64,000 bases of DNA from Pseudomonas sp. MWU15-20650 (lineage in GTDB: Bacteria; Pseudomonadota; Gammaproteobacteria; Pseudomonadales; Pseudomonadaceae): contig NZ_JALJFG010000025.1 in the NCBI RefSeq assembly GCF_023242475.1, positions 27,714 through 91,713 of the forward strand, given 5' to 3'. How positions within the stretch are numbered: position 1 is the stretch's first letter; every line of letters starts with the position of its first letter. Positions 1 to 8,143 of the stretch are shown here, in pieces. A program made the position numbers and the translations under genes. The notes under the pieces are model-generated. The model saw nothing but the letters and a program-made list of their open reading frames with translations. It searched no databases and was not told the DNA's origin.

Positions 1-19
1 CGCGGTGCTCTGGCGTTTT

Positions 20-42
20 TCGCGAGCAAGCTCGCTCCTACA
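20..42. repeat. REP-like palindrome
   Basis: A short palindrome, GCGAG-CAA-GCTCGC followed by TCCTACAG, matches the common Pseudomonas intergenic REP hairpin 'gcgagcaagctcgctcctac'. It lies in the tail of the intergenic region upstream of dipA. The rest of bases 1-228 holds the presumed dipA promoter, in which I could not identify a clear -35/-10 pair. Confidence 0.7.
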
Positions 43-228
43 GAGGACAGGCGTGAACCACCGATCACCTCGATTGCAGAAATCCCACTCGCGGCCGATA
101 ACAGCCTTATAGCACTTAGCCTTCATCCTCTCTTGTCAGTGCGTGCTGCATGATGCAACCTTGCCGCAGGCGACAGTAAAGAGGGCGTGAGCCCGGCGCC
201 TTGCGTATTTTTCCAAGCGAGTTTCCCC

Positions 229-2922
229 ATGAAAAGCCAACCCGATGTCGCCCGTATGGCGGCCGAGGTAGTGACGCAATTACCGGTGCCTTCGCGCCTC
301 GGTATGCTGCGTTTCGAGCGGCTTAATGAGGCAAGCTGGGCACTGCTCTACCTCGACCCTAACTGCGAACGCCAATTCGGCCTGCCGGCGGTCGAACTGT
401 GTGCCCTGCTCGGCACCCCCTACGCCAGCCTGATGGAGCCCCAGGCGCGGTATCAGTTGCACGATGCGATCCAGCAGCAACTGACCCAAAGCCCCCATTA
501 CCTGGTGCGCTACACCCTGCATACCCAGGACGGCCCATTGAGCCTGCTGGAAATGGGTGAGGCGTATAAACAACACAATCGTCACCTGCTGCGCGGTTAC
601 TTGATGGTGGTCGATGGGCTGTTCAGTGAAGTCCCCATGCCCGTTCCGACCGCCGACCTGGAAAACCAGAACAGCCGCCTGCAAATCGCCCTGGAACTGA
701 ACCAACGTGCACAGCAGGAACAGTTGCTGCACCTGGAGCGGGTGCGCGCGCAGCAAGAATTGATCCTGCTGCTGGCTCGCCAGCGCTACACCACACCCAA
801 CTCGCTGCAAGAAGCCGCCGAGCTGATTACCCGTAGCGCTTGCGACATCTACCAGATCGATTGCGCCAGCATCTGGAACCTCGAAGGCCAACGGCTGGTG
901 CCGATCTCGGCGTACCACCGCGCCGACCAGCGATACCGCCTGCCCGAAGCGATCGACGCCAGCGGCTTCCCCGATTACCTGGACGCCCTGCACTCCAGCC
1001 GCGCCATCGACGCCACCCATGCCCTGCGCGACCCGCGCACCCGTGAAATGGCCGAGACCTTGCGCGCCAGGGATGTCCACGCGATGCTCGACGCGAGTAT
1101 CCGTGTCGACGGCCAGGTCGTCGGTGTGCTGTGCCTGGAACAAGGTGGCAGCCCGCGCGCATGGCAGGCCGATGAAATCGCATTTGCCGGTGAGTTGGCG
1201 GACCAGTTCGCTCAAGTCATCAACAATCACAACCGCCGTACCGCCACCAGCGCCCTGCATTTGTTCCAGCGTGCGGTGGAGCAAAGTGCCAACGCTTTTC
1301 TGCTGGTCAATTGCGATGGCGTGGTGGAGTACGTCAACCCAAGCTTTACCGCGATTACCCAGTACAGCGCCGAAGAAGTCCACGGCCACCGCCTCGCGCA
1401 GCTACCGGCCCTGGAGAACCTCAGCGAGCTGCTGTTCGACGCGCCGTCAAGCCTGGCCAAAAGCAACAGCTGGCAGGGTGAATTCAAAAGCCGGCGCAAG
1501 AACCTGGAACCCTACTGGGGCCAGTTGTCGATCTCCAAAGTGTATGGCGACAACCGTGAGTTGACCCACTACATCGGCATTTACGAAGACATTACCCAGA
1601 CCAAGCTGGCCCAGCAGCGCATCGAACGCCTGGCCTATACCGACAACCTGACCAACCTGGGCAACCGTCCGGCGTTTATCCGCAACCTCGACGAACGCTT
1701 TGCCCGCGACAGTGACAGCCCGATCAGCCTGTTGTTGGTGGACATCGACAACTTCAAGCGCATCAACGACAGCCTCGGCCACCAGACGGGTGACAAGCTG
1801 CTGATCAGCCTGGCGCGACGCCTTCGCAACAGCCTGAGCGCCAGCGGTAGCCTGGCGCGGTTTGCCAGTAACGAATTTGCCGTGCTGCTCGACGACACCG
1901 ACCTTGAGACCGGCCAACAGGTTGCCAGCCAACTGCTGGCAACCCTCGACAAACCCATGTTCGTCGACAACCAGTTGATCAGCGTCACCGGTTCCGTGGG
2001 CCTGGCCTGCGCCCCCCTGCATGGGCGCGACCCGCAAACCCTGATGCGCAACGCCGGGCTGGCCCTGCACAAGGCCAAGGCCAACGGCAAACATCAGGTG
2101 CAAGTGTTTACTGAAGCCCTCAATGCCGAAGCCAGCTACAAGCTGTTCGTGGAGAACAACCTGCGTCGCGCCCTGACCCAGAACGAGCTGGATGTGTTCT
2201 ACCAACCCAAGCTGTGCCTGCGCAGCGGCCGCCTGCTGGGCATGGAAGCGCTGTTGCGCTGGAACCACCCGGAAAAAGGCATGATCCGCCCCGACCAGTT
2301 CATCAGTGTGGCCGAAGAAACCGGGCTGATTATCCCCATCGGCAAGTGGATCGCGCGCCAGGCCTGCCGCATGAGCCGGCAGTTGACCGCCGCGGGCATG
2401 GGCAACCTCCAGGTAGCGATCAACCTGTCACCCAAGCAGTTTTCCGACCCGGACCTGGTGGCCTCGATTGCCACAATCCTCAAGGAAGAACAGTTGCCCG
2501 CCAACCTGTTGGAGCTGGAACTGACCGAAGGCTTGCTGCTGGAGGCGACCGAAGACACGCGCCTGCAACTGGACCAGCTGAAGAGCTTTGGCCTGACCCT
2601 GGCCATGGACGACTTCGGCACCGGTTACTCGTCGCTTAGCTACTTGAAAAAGTTTCCCATCGACATTATCAAGATCGACCGTAGCTTTATCCACGAAATC
2701 CCGGATAACCAGGACGACATGGAAATCACCTCGGCGGTGATCGCCATGGCACACAACCTCAAGCTCAAAGTGGTGGCCGAAGGTATCGAGACCGCCGAGC
2801 AGCTGGCGTTCCTGCGTCGACATCGCTGTGACGTGGGCCAGGGCTACCTGTTCGACAGGCCGATTCCCGGTGGGGAGCTCATGAAGATGCTTAAACGCTA
2901 TCCTCGCGGGCCAATCGCCTGA
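229..2922 (+). CDS. dipA: DipA-like c-di-GMP phosphodiesterase (PAS-GAF-PAS-GGDEF-EAL)
   Basis: Multidomain c-di-GMP protein of 897 aa, with no obvious membrane segments. Domains in order: PAS-like (about 10-140), a coiled linker, GAF (about 190-335), PAS (about 345-450), GGDEF (about 460-630) and EAL (about 640-893). The GGDEF signature is replaced by ASNEF (A546-F550), so diguanylate cyclase activity is unlikely. The EAL motif (E673-A-L) and the DDFGTGYSSL metal/loop motif (D794-D795) are intact, so the predicted activity is hydrolysis of c-di-GMP to pGpG. The same architecture, the degenerate ASNEF and the position beside msrA are known for P. aeruginosa DipA (PA5017), needed for biofilm dispersion. 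The ATG at 229 (MKSQPDV) was preferred over the GTG at 187, which would add 14 residues unlike the family. Confidence 0.9.
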   Translation: MKSQPDVARMAAEVVTQLPVPSRLGMLRFERLNEASWALLYLDPNCERQFGLPAVELCALLGTPYASLMEPQARYQLHDAIQQQLTQSPHYLVRYTLHTQDGPLSLLEMGEAYKQHNRHLLRGYLMVVDGLFSEVPMPVPTADLENQNSRLQIALELNQRAQQEQLLHLERVRAQQELILLLARQRYTTPNSLQEAAELITRSACDIYQIDCASIWNLEGQRLVPISAYHRADQRYRLPEAIDASGFPDYLDALHSSRAIDATHALRDPRTREMAETLRARDVHAMLDASIRVDGQVVGVLCLEQGGSPRAWQADEIAFAGELADQFAQVINNHNRRTATSALHLFQRAVEQSANAFLLVNCDGVVEYVNPSFTAITQYSAEEVHGHRLAQLPALENLSELLFDAPSSLAKSNSWQGEFKSRRKNLEPYWGQLSISKVYGDNRELTHYIGIYEDITQTKLAQQRIERLAYTDNLTNLGNRPAFIRNLDERFARDSDSPISLLLVDIDNFKRINDSLGHQTGDKLLISLARRLRNSLSASGSLARFASNEFAVLLDDTDLETGQQVASQLLATLDKPMFVDNQLISVTGSVGLACAPLHGRDPQTLMRNAGLALHKAKANGKHQVQVFTEALNAEASYKLFVENNLRRALTQNELDVFYQPKLCLRSGRLLGMEALLRWNHPEKGMIRPDQFISVAEETGLIIPIGKWIARQACRMSRQLTAAGMGNLQVAINLSPKQFSDPDLVASIATILKEEQLPANLLELELTEGLLLEATEDTRLQLDQLKSFGLTLAMDDFGTGYSSLSYLKKFPIDIIKIDRSFIHEIPDNQDDMEITSAVIAMAHNLKLKVVAEGIETAEQLAFLRRHRCDVGQGYLFDRPIPGGELMKMLKRYPRGPIA

Positions 2923-2994
2923 CAGCGCTGTAACACTCGGGCACACTGGCTGTCTGACAATTTACTGCTACTCAACCTGACGAGAGGACTGATC

Positions 2995-3642
2995 ATGGTC
3001 TTGCGCTCGGAAATTCTGGTGAACAAAAACGTGCTTCCTACTGCAGAACAAGCTTTGCCTGGCCGCGAAACCCCGATGACCCTACCGCAGACGCACTTCG
3101 TCAACGGCAACCCATTGCTGGGCCCGTTCCTCGATGACGTTGGCTTTGCGATTTTCGGCCTGGGCTGCTTCTGGGGCGCGGAACGCAAATTCTGGCAGCG
3201 CGATGGCGTCGTCAGCACCGTGGTCGGCTATGCCGGTGGCTTCACGCCGAACCCGACTTACGAAGAAGTCTGCTCGGGCCTGACCGGCCACAGCGAAGTG
3301 GTACTGGTGGTGTATGACCAGGCCAAGGTCAAGTACGAAGACCTGCTGAAGATGTTCTGGGAACTGCACAACCCGACCCAGGGCATGCGCCAGGGCAACG
3401 ACATCGGCAGCCAGTACCGTTCGGTGATCTATGCGACCACACCTGAGCAATTGGCGGCGGCGCAGGCCAGTGCCGAGGCGTATCAGGCTGAGTTGACCAA
3501 GGCGGGCTTGGGCACCATCACTACGGAAATCGCAGAGGCGCCAACGGTGTACTTCGCCGAGGCGTATCACCAGCAGTACCTGGCGAAGAATCCGCAGGGT
3601 TACTGCGGGATCGGCGGCACTGGCGTGACCTGTCCGATCTGA
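2995..3642 (+). CDS. msrA: peptide methionine sulfoxide reductase MsrA
   Basis: Cytosolic enzyme of 215 aa that reduces the S-epimer of methionine sulfoxide in oxidised proteins, using thioredoxin as reductant. The catalytic motif GCFWG is present with C58 as the sulfenic-acid cysteine. The C-terminal segment YCGIGGTGVTCPI supplies the recycling cysteines (C204 and C213). The length and the long N-terminal extension before the catalytic domain match the E. coli-type long MsrA. The start ATG at 2995 follows GAGAGGA. It is 72 bp downstream of dipA in the same direction, the arrangement known in other pseudomonads, but probably has its own promoter. A long inverted repeat follows the stop. Confidence 0.96.
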   Translation: MVLRSEILVNKNVLPTAEQALPGRETPMTLPQTHFVNGNPLLGPFLDDVGFAIFGLGCFWGAERKFWQRDGVVSTVVGYAGGFTPNPTYEEVCSGLTGHSEVVLVVYDQAKVKYEDLLKMFWELHNPTQGMRQGNDIGSQYRSVIYATTPEQLAAAQASAEAYQAELTKAGLGTITTEIAEAPTVYFAEAYHQQYLAKNPQGYCGIGGTGVTCPI

Positions 3643-3653
3643 CGATCGGAGCG

Positions 3654-3724
3654 GCAAGTTTGAAGCTGCAAGCTACAAGTAAAAGCTGGAACACCTCTCT
3701 TGCAGCTTGTAGCTTGAAACTTGC
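3654..3724. repeat. 26-bp inverted repeat between convergent msrA and rlmJ
   Basis: Two 26-nt arms (3654-3679 and 3699-3724) are inverted copies with 3 differences, separated by 19 nt. The arms are made of the alternating units gcaagttt / aagctgcaag / ctacaag. This is the 'aagcttgaagctgcaag' family of Pseudomonas intergenic repeats. It sits between two converging genes and could form a cruciform or act as a bidirectional terminator, although there is no clean U-tract. Confidence 0.75.
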
Positions 3725-3729
3725 AGCTC

Positions 3730-4566
3730 TCATTCACTAATGAGCCAATCCATCTGCCATCCACCCTGGGTCTGGCCAAGCTTTTTGGACAGCCACGGCA
3801 GCAGCTCGCGTAACTCCTCTTCCAGACCCCACGGTGGGTTGGCAATCGCCAGGCCCGAGCCGGTCAGGGTATTGGGCGTGTCCAGTGGATGCACCAGCAG
3901 TTCCACCCGCAGCAACTTCGGCGCACCGGTGCCGGCCAGGTCCTGGTAGAAGCGGCGCAACATGCGCTGGTCCTTCACCGGGTACCAGATCGCCGCGACC
4001 GTCTGGCGCATGCGGCTAACCGCCTCCTTGAGCGATGCCGCGCAACGCTGCATCTCATCGAGCTGTTCGAACGGCGGGTCGATCAGCATCAACGCGCGTT
4101 TCTCCGGCACGGGCAGCAGGGCCCGCGGCACATGCCAACCTTCACCCAGGTGCACTTTGACCCGGCGATCGCCCTTCATGTTGTCCTTGAGCAGCACACC
4201 GTCTTCCGGGTGTTTCTCATTGAGCAGCACTCGGTCCTGAGGCCGCGTCAGGCGGCGAGCCAGTTCCGGTGAACCCGGGTAGTAGCGCAACTGGCCATCA
4301 GGGTTCATCTCGTGCAGCACACGCATGTAATCGGCGGTGAGTGGCGGCAGGTCGCTTTCGCCCCACAGGCGCGCAATGCCTTCCAGGTATTCACCGGTGC
4401 GGTTGGCCTGGTCGCCCTGCAGGTCGTACAGCCCAATCCCCGCGTGGGTGTCGAGATAGGCGAACGGCTGCTCCTTGCGCGACATCAGGGCGATGAGGCG
4501 GGTCAAGGTCAGGTGTTTGAAGACATCGGCGTGGTTGCCGGCGTGAAAGGCGTGACGATAATTCAT
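3730..4566 (-). CDS. rlmJ: 23S rRNA (adenine(2030)-N6)-methyltransferase RlmJ
   Basis: SAM-dependent methyltransferase of 278 aa that makes m6A2030 in 23S rRNA. The N-terminus MNYRHAFHAGNHADVFKH is the hallmark of the RlmJ (YhiR) family. The catalytic motif IV is DPPF (D163-F166) within LMLIDPPFEQ. The length equals the E. coli enzyme (about 280 aa). It lies 73 bp downstream of the DUF4123 adaptor gene on the same strand and converges on msrA. The family is housekeeping. It is unrelated to type VI secretion, so its position marks the right-hand edge of the vgrG insertion. Confidence 0.94.
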   Translation of the reverse strand: MNYRHAFHAGNHADVFKHLTLTRLIALMSRKEQPFAYLDTHAGIGLYDLQGDQANRTGEYLEGIARLWGESDLPPLTADYMRVLHEMNPDGQLRYYPGSPELARRLTRPQDRVLLNEKHPEDGVLLKDNMKGDRRVKVHLGEGWHVPRALLPVPEKRALMLIDPPFEQLDEMQRCAASLKEAVSRMRQTVAAIWYPVKDQRMLRRFYQDLAGTGAPKLLRVELLVHPLDTPNTLTGSGLAIANPPWGLEEELRELLPWLSKKLGQTQGGWQMDWLISE

Positions 4567-4639
4567 GGTTGCTCCTGCGCAGGGGGCGAAGTTTACCTTC
4601 TACAGGCGCAAAGGTGCAGGGCCGCATGGCGGGCGGCGC

Positions 4640-5371
4640 TCATATCGCGCTCAACTCTGAGGCGAGGTAACCCGCCAGTGCTTCATGACTGATCTGCGGC
4701 CTGCGCGCAAAGTAGGCGACCTTGTGCCGCAAAGTCGTCGCGGTAAAGGCGGTGTACAGGTCGGGGCGCTGCTCTTCAAGCCATTGCAGCAGGTTGTTGA
4801 CCAGTACCTGCGCGGACTGCTCTGCCAGATGCGCCAGCAACGGCGCCGGCACTTGCCACCAAGGGCTGGGCTTGGCTGGCGTGACCGGCACAGCCTTCAC
4901 GACAAGCGGCTGACCATTGATCAGGTAACGCTGGAACACTGGCAGTACGCTCCCAGCTTCGTCACCCAGCTTCTGTAAAATCGGCAAAAATTGCGTGCCG
5001 TCCCAGAAACGTAAAAACACCTCCTGGTTTTCAGGCAGGTACACCTTGGTCAAGCCTTTCACGTGCGCGATCACGGTTTGCAACGGGCTGGACGAGACCG
5101 CCAGCCACCCCCAATCCGACGCTTGCGTGGTGGCTATCCAGTCAAGGAAGGGACTGTCCGGTTCGACGACACCAACGAAAGGCATGACCTCATCCCAATC
5201 GGCGTAGACCGTGCCCGCCCAGATCGACTGCGGCGCCGCTCCCGCCGCCATGGTTTGCCAGGCGGCAAATGGCTTGGCGTCACTGGCACTGCCCAGTACG
5301 ACAAAGATCTGTTCACCGGGGAGCAGAGGGTATTGCCCAAGCCAGGCACTGGGAGCCAAGGATGTCGGCAT
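4640..5371 (-). CDS. DUF4123 type VI secretion adaptor (Tap/TEC-like)
   Basis: Protein of 243 aa beginning MPTSLAPSAWLGQYPLLPGEQIFVVLGSA, recognised as a DUF4123 protein. This family acts as a chaperone/adaptor that loads a specific effector onto its cognate VgrG. Seen here: a conserved N-terminal half with WAGTVYADWDEVMPFVGVVE and DWGWLAVSSSPL, and a C-terminal tail ending LAGYLASELSAI. Its ATG overlaps the vgrG stop by one base (TGATG), implying translational coupling and pairing with that VgrG. Normally an effector and an immunity gene follow, but here the next gene, 73 bp on, is rlmJ. An alternative upstream start at 5422 would extend into vgrG and is less likely. Confidence 0.85.
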   Translation of the reverse strand: MPTSLAPSAWLGQYPLLPGEQIFVVLGSASDAKPFAAWQTMAAGAAPQSIWAGTVYADWDEVMPFVGVVEPDSPFLDWIATTQASDWGWLAVSSSPLQTVIAHVKGLTKVYLPENQEVFLRFWDGTQFLPILQKLGDEAGSVLPVFQRYLINGQPLVVKAVPVTPAKPSPWWQVPAPLLAHLAEQSAQVLVNNLLQWLEEQRPDLYTAFTATTLRHKVAYFARRPQISHEALAGYLASELSAI

Positions 5372-7389
5372 CAGGGAAAGCTCCTTGTATGACCGGGTAT
5401 ATCGCACTGCCCGTTTTTGCAACGTTCACACTCCTCACAAAACGGCGCACTGCGCTTCAAGCTGGCCACTTGCACACGACTTAGCGGTGCAGGACTAACC
5501 GCCAGCAACGCCTCCTTTGATCCGGGCATCAACGGTGCAGCCGCAGGAGCGGGCGCCCCTCCCAGCTGGATCGGCACGCTGCTGAAAATCCCGCCTGCCG
5601 ACAGCGTGATCGACTGGCCACCGGCCTGGATGGTCACGCTGGCGCCCGCATCGATAACGACACTCTGGCCTGCGCCAATCTGGATGGTCCGCCCGGCACG
5701 CATCTGCTGCGAGCCCCCGACAACCAGATGATCATCCTGCTTGAGTTCGGTCAGGCGATTGCCATGGGTGATCCGCTGCTCTTCACCCAACAGCTCATGG
5801 TGCGACTCGCCGCCCACGCTTACCCGGCGCTGGTTATCAACCTGCACCTGCTGGTCATGCAATACATGCTGGTTCCAGTCCCGCTGAGCCCGCAGGTAGA
5901 TTTCCTCGGCCCCCTTGCGATCTTCGATGCGCAGCTCGTTGTAACCGCCCCCGCCCGGACTGCTCTGGCTGCGGAAAACACTGCGGGTCTTTTCGGCTGG
6001 CAAATCAAGCGGCAGGCGGGTTGCCTCATTGGGCAGGCAGCCGATAACCAGCGGCATATCCATGTCGCCATTGGCGAACCCCACCAGCACCTCCATGCCG
6101 ACCCTTGGGATCAACACCGAACCGTAACGGTGATGAGCCCAGCCACTGGCGACTCGCAGCCAGCAACTGGAGTGTTCGTGATGGCCCGCGTCACGATCCC
6201 AGGCCATCTGTACTTTGACTCGGCCGTATTCGTCGCAATGGATCTCACTGCCAGCGGGCCCCGTGACCACTGCGCTCTGGTAACCCGATATTGACGGCCG
6301 CGACATATACAGGCGCGGTCGGAACGGCACGTCCCAAGGCGTGACAACAAATTCGTTGCTGTAGCCCAGAGGCGATTCATCGCCATAGCGTTCGGGAGCA
6401 GACTCCTCAAGCACCTGAGGCTGGTGCCCTGAATGGTGCAGCTGGGTGACCAACCACAGGTCATTCCATTCTTGACGCGGATGCCCGTCCATCCTCAGGA
6501 ATTGCCCGCAGACCAAGGCAGGCTGGTCGCTATAGCCGCTGGCTTGACGAAAGTCGTGACGGTGACGCTCCAACAGGCGCTGTGCCAGGTACTTGCCGTG
6601 ATCACGATCCGTAAAGTACCCGGGATAGCGCTGGTCAACCAGCGCGGGAAGTTGCGCGCCGGACGCCCCGCTTTCCAATACCAGGCCCGGTTTTGTGAAG
6701 TCATAGTCCCGCAGGTTCACACCCGTGGTACGGGTCTCCATCCGCAGGATAAAGCGCTTGATTGCCGGCGTGTCCGCCACCATTCCGGAACCGGGTGAGT
6801 AAGGGGTGGCTTGAGCGGGCTGGGCGAACACGCTCTGGTCATCGCCGAACACCAATAAGTGGCGTTCGGGGCTGTGCTGAAAGTGATAGTGAATACCCGA
6901 CTCGGCACACAAGCGCTGAATAAACTCCAGGTCGGTTTCGCCGAACTGAACACAGTATTCACGCTCGGGATACTCGCCGCTCAGTTGAAACGCGAAAGCA
7001 TCCCCTTGGATAGCCTGGGCTTCCAACACCAGAGCAATGACCTGCGGCACGGTCTTGTCCTGGAAAATCCGCTGGTGGGTACTGTGCTCCAGATACGCCA
7101 ACTGCGGCACCAGGGTGATCTGATAACGCGTAAGACGCTTGCCCGAATCGCCTTGTGCCACTCGGTATACCTGGCCGTGCACACCATGACCCTGAGCATC
7201 AAACGCCAGGAACGCCTGGTGGTGCAGCAGGCTCTCGAGGTCCAGATCGGGCTGTTCGCTGACCAGTTCAAGATCAAAGCGAAAGGGCAGGCTAATGAAC
7301 TCATCCCCTGTGAACCCATGAACCTTGAGATCGCTGGGTTTTCCATCGAGGGCCAGGGTAAATGCACTTTGATTGGCAGGAGCGAACAT
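5371..7389 (-). CDS. vgrG: type VI secretion spike protein VgrG
   Basis: Trimeric tip protein of the type VI secretion needle, 672 aa. Order: gp27-like base (about 1-370), gp5-like OB-fold with the conserved stretch SSCWLRVASGWAHHRYGSVL and IPRVGMEVLVGFANGDMDMP, then a short DUF2345-type beta-helix region (VVIDAGASVTIQAGGQSITL). There is no fused effector domain. The protein ends in a short tail with the cysteine cluster CEECERCKNGQC, which may bind metal or contact cargo (inference). The ATG at 7389 (MFAPANQSAFTLALDG) fits the usual VgrG N-terminus better than the longer 7452 start. No other T6SS structural gene is in the window, so it must depend on an apparatus encoded elsewhere. Confidence 0.95.
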   Translation of the reverse strand: MFAPANQSAFTLALDGKPSDLKVHGFTGDEFISLPFRFDLELVSEQPDLDLESLLHHQAFLAFDAQGHGVHGQVYRVAQGDSGKRLTRYQITLVPQLAYLEHSTHQRIFQDKTVPQVIALVLEAQAIQGDAFAFQLSGEYPEREYCVQFGETDLEFIQRLCAESGIHYHFQHSPERHLLVFGDDQSVFAQPAQATPYSPGSGMVADTPAIKRFILRMETRTTGVNLRDYDFTKPGLVLESGASGAQLPALVDQRYPGYFTDRDHGKYLAQRLLERHRHDFRQASGYSDQPALVCGQFLRMDGHPRQEWNDLWLVTQLHHSGHQPQVLEESAPERYGDESPLGYSNEFVVTPWDVPFRPRLYMSRPSISGYQSAVVTGPAGSEIHCDEYGRVKVQMAWDRDAGHHEHSSCWLRVASGWAHHRYGSVLIPRVGMEVLVGFANGDMDMPLVIGCLPNEATRLPLDLPAEKTRSVFRSQSSPGGGGYNELRIEDRKGAEEIYLRAQRDWNQHVLHDQQVQVDNQRRVSVGGESHHELLGEEQRITHGNRLTELKQDDHLVVGGSQQMRAGRTIQIGAGQSVVIDAGASVTIQAGGQSITLSAGGIFSSVPIQLGGAPAPAAAPLMPGSKEALLAVSPAPLSRVQVASLKRSAPFCEECERCKNGQCDIPGHTRSFP

Positions 7390-7579
7390 CCGGTGTTTCT
7401 CTGCGAGGGGTGGGCGGGCGATTCTGCACCAGCTTTTTGCCGATCTGAGCACACCACTGGCAAATCAGTAAGCTCCTACATCAGGCGTGCTGGATTCTTC
7501 ACGCATCAGGCGTCGAAGGCATGTCATGAGCGTGCTAGCGTAACGGCCTCTCTCTTCGGCAGAACACTGGAAAAAAAGC

Positions 7580-8068
7580 ATGGCTAACCGCTACGCAAAA
7601 ATAATCCTGACCCTCGCCCTTGCGGCCTTCGCCACCTTGGTTGCGTTCAACAACATCACCGACTACGGCTCCAACTTCGCCTTCGTCAGCCATGTGTTGA
7701 GCATGGACACCACGTTCCCCGACAACGCCGCCATGTACCGTTCAATCACCACGCCTTGGCTGTGGCACGGTGCCTACGGGTTGATCATTCTCGGCGAGGC
7801 ACTCACGGCACTGTTGCTGGCACGGGGGGCGTGGTCGTTGTGGCGCGCCAGACACGCTACGGGTGTTGAGTTCAACCGATCCAAAGCCAGCGCAATCACC
7901 GGTCTCACCCTGGGCTTCATGGTGTGGTTTTTCGGCTTCATGGTGGTGGGCGGTGAATGGTTTCTGATGTGGCAATCCCATCAATGGAATGGCCAGGAAG
8001 CGGCGTTCAAGTTCTACATGGCAATTTTGGGTGTGCTGATTTTTCTCAATCAGGCGGATTCGGACTGA
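7580..8068 (+). CDS. DUF2165 family small integral membrane protein
   Basis: Protein of 162 aa with four predicted membrane helices: about 6-24 (IILTLALAAFATLVAFNNI), 55-80 (HGAYGLIILGEALTALLLA), 104-128 (ITGLTLGFMVWFFGFMVVGG) and 143-157. The sequence (NITDYGSNFAFVSHVLSMDTTFP, EWFLMWQSHQWNGQEAAF) matches the DUF2165 family of predicted inner-membrane proteins of unknown function. Start ATG at 7580 after GGAAAAAA. It is divergent from vgrG across a 190-bp gap and ends at a strong terminator. I know no function for this family. Confidence 0.85.
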   Translation: MANRYAKIILTLALAAFATLVAFNNITDYGSNFAFVSHVLSMDTTFPDNAAMYRSITTPWLWHGAYGLIILGEALTALLLARGAWSLWRARHATGVEFNRSKASAITGLTLGFMVWFFGFMVVGGEWFLMWQSHQWNGQEAAFKFYMAILGVLIFLNQADSD

Positions 8069-8074
8069 ACCCGC

Positions 8075-8113
8075 AAAAAAAGGCCCACCATCCGCAGGAC
8101 GTGGGCCTTTTTT
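8075..8113. terminator. bidirectional Rho-independent terminator
   Basis: Stem AAAGGCCCAC / GTGGGCCTTT around a 12-nt loop, with an A-run on the left and a T-run on the right, so that it works on both strands. It serves the converging DUF2165 gene (+) and putP (-). Confidence 0.92.
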
Positions 8114-8143
8114 CAAATCAATGGGCGCTGAACGCCCGCTGAA

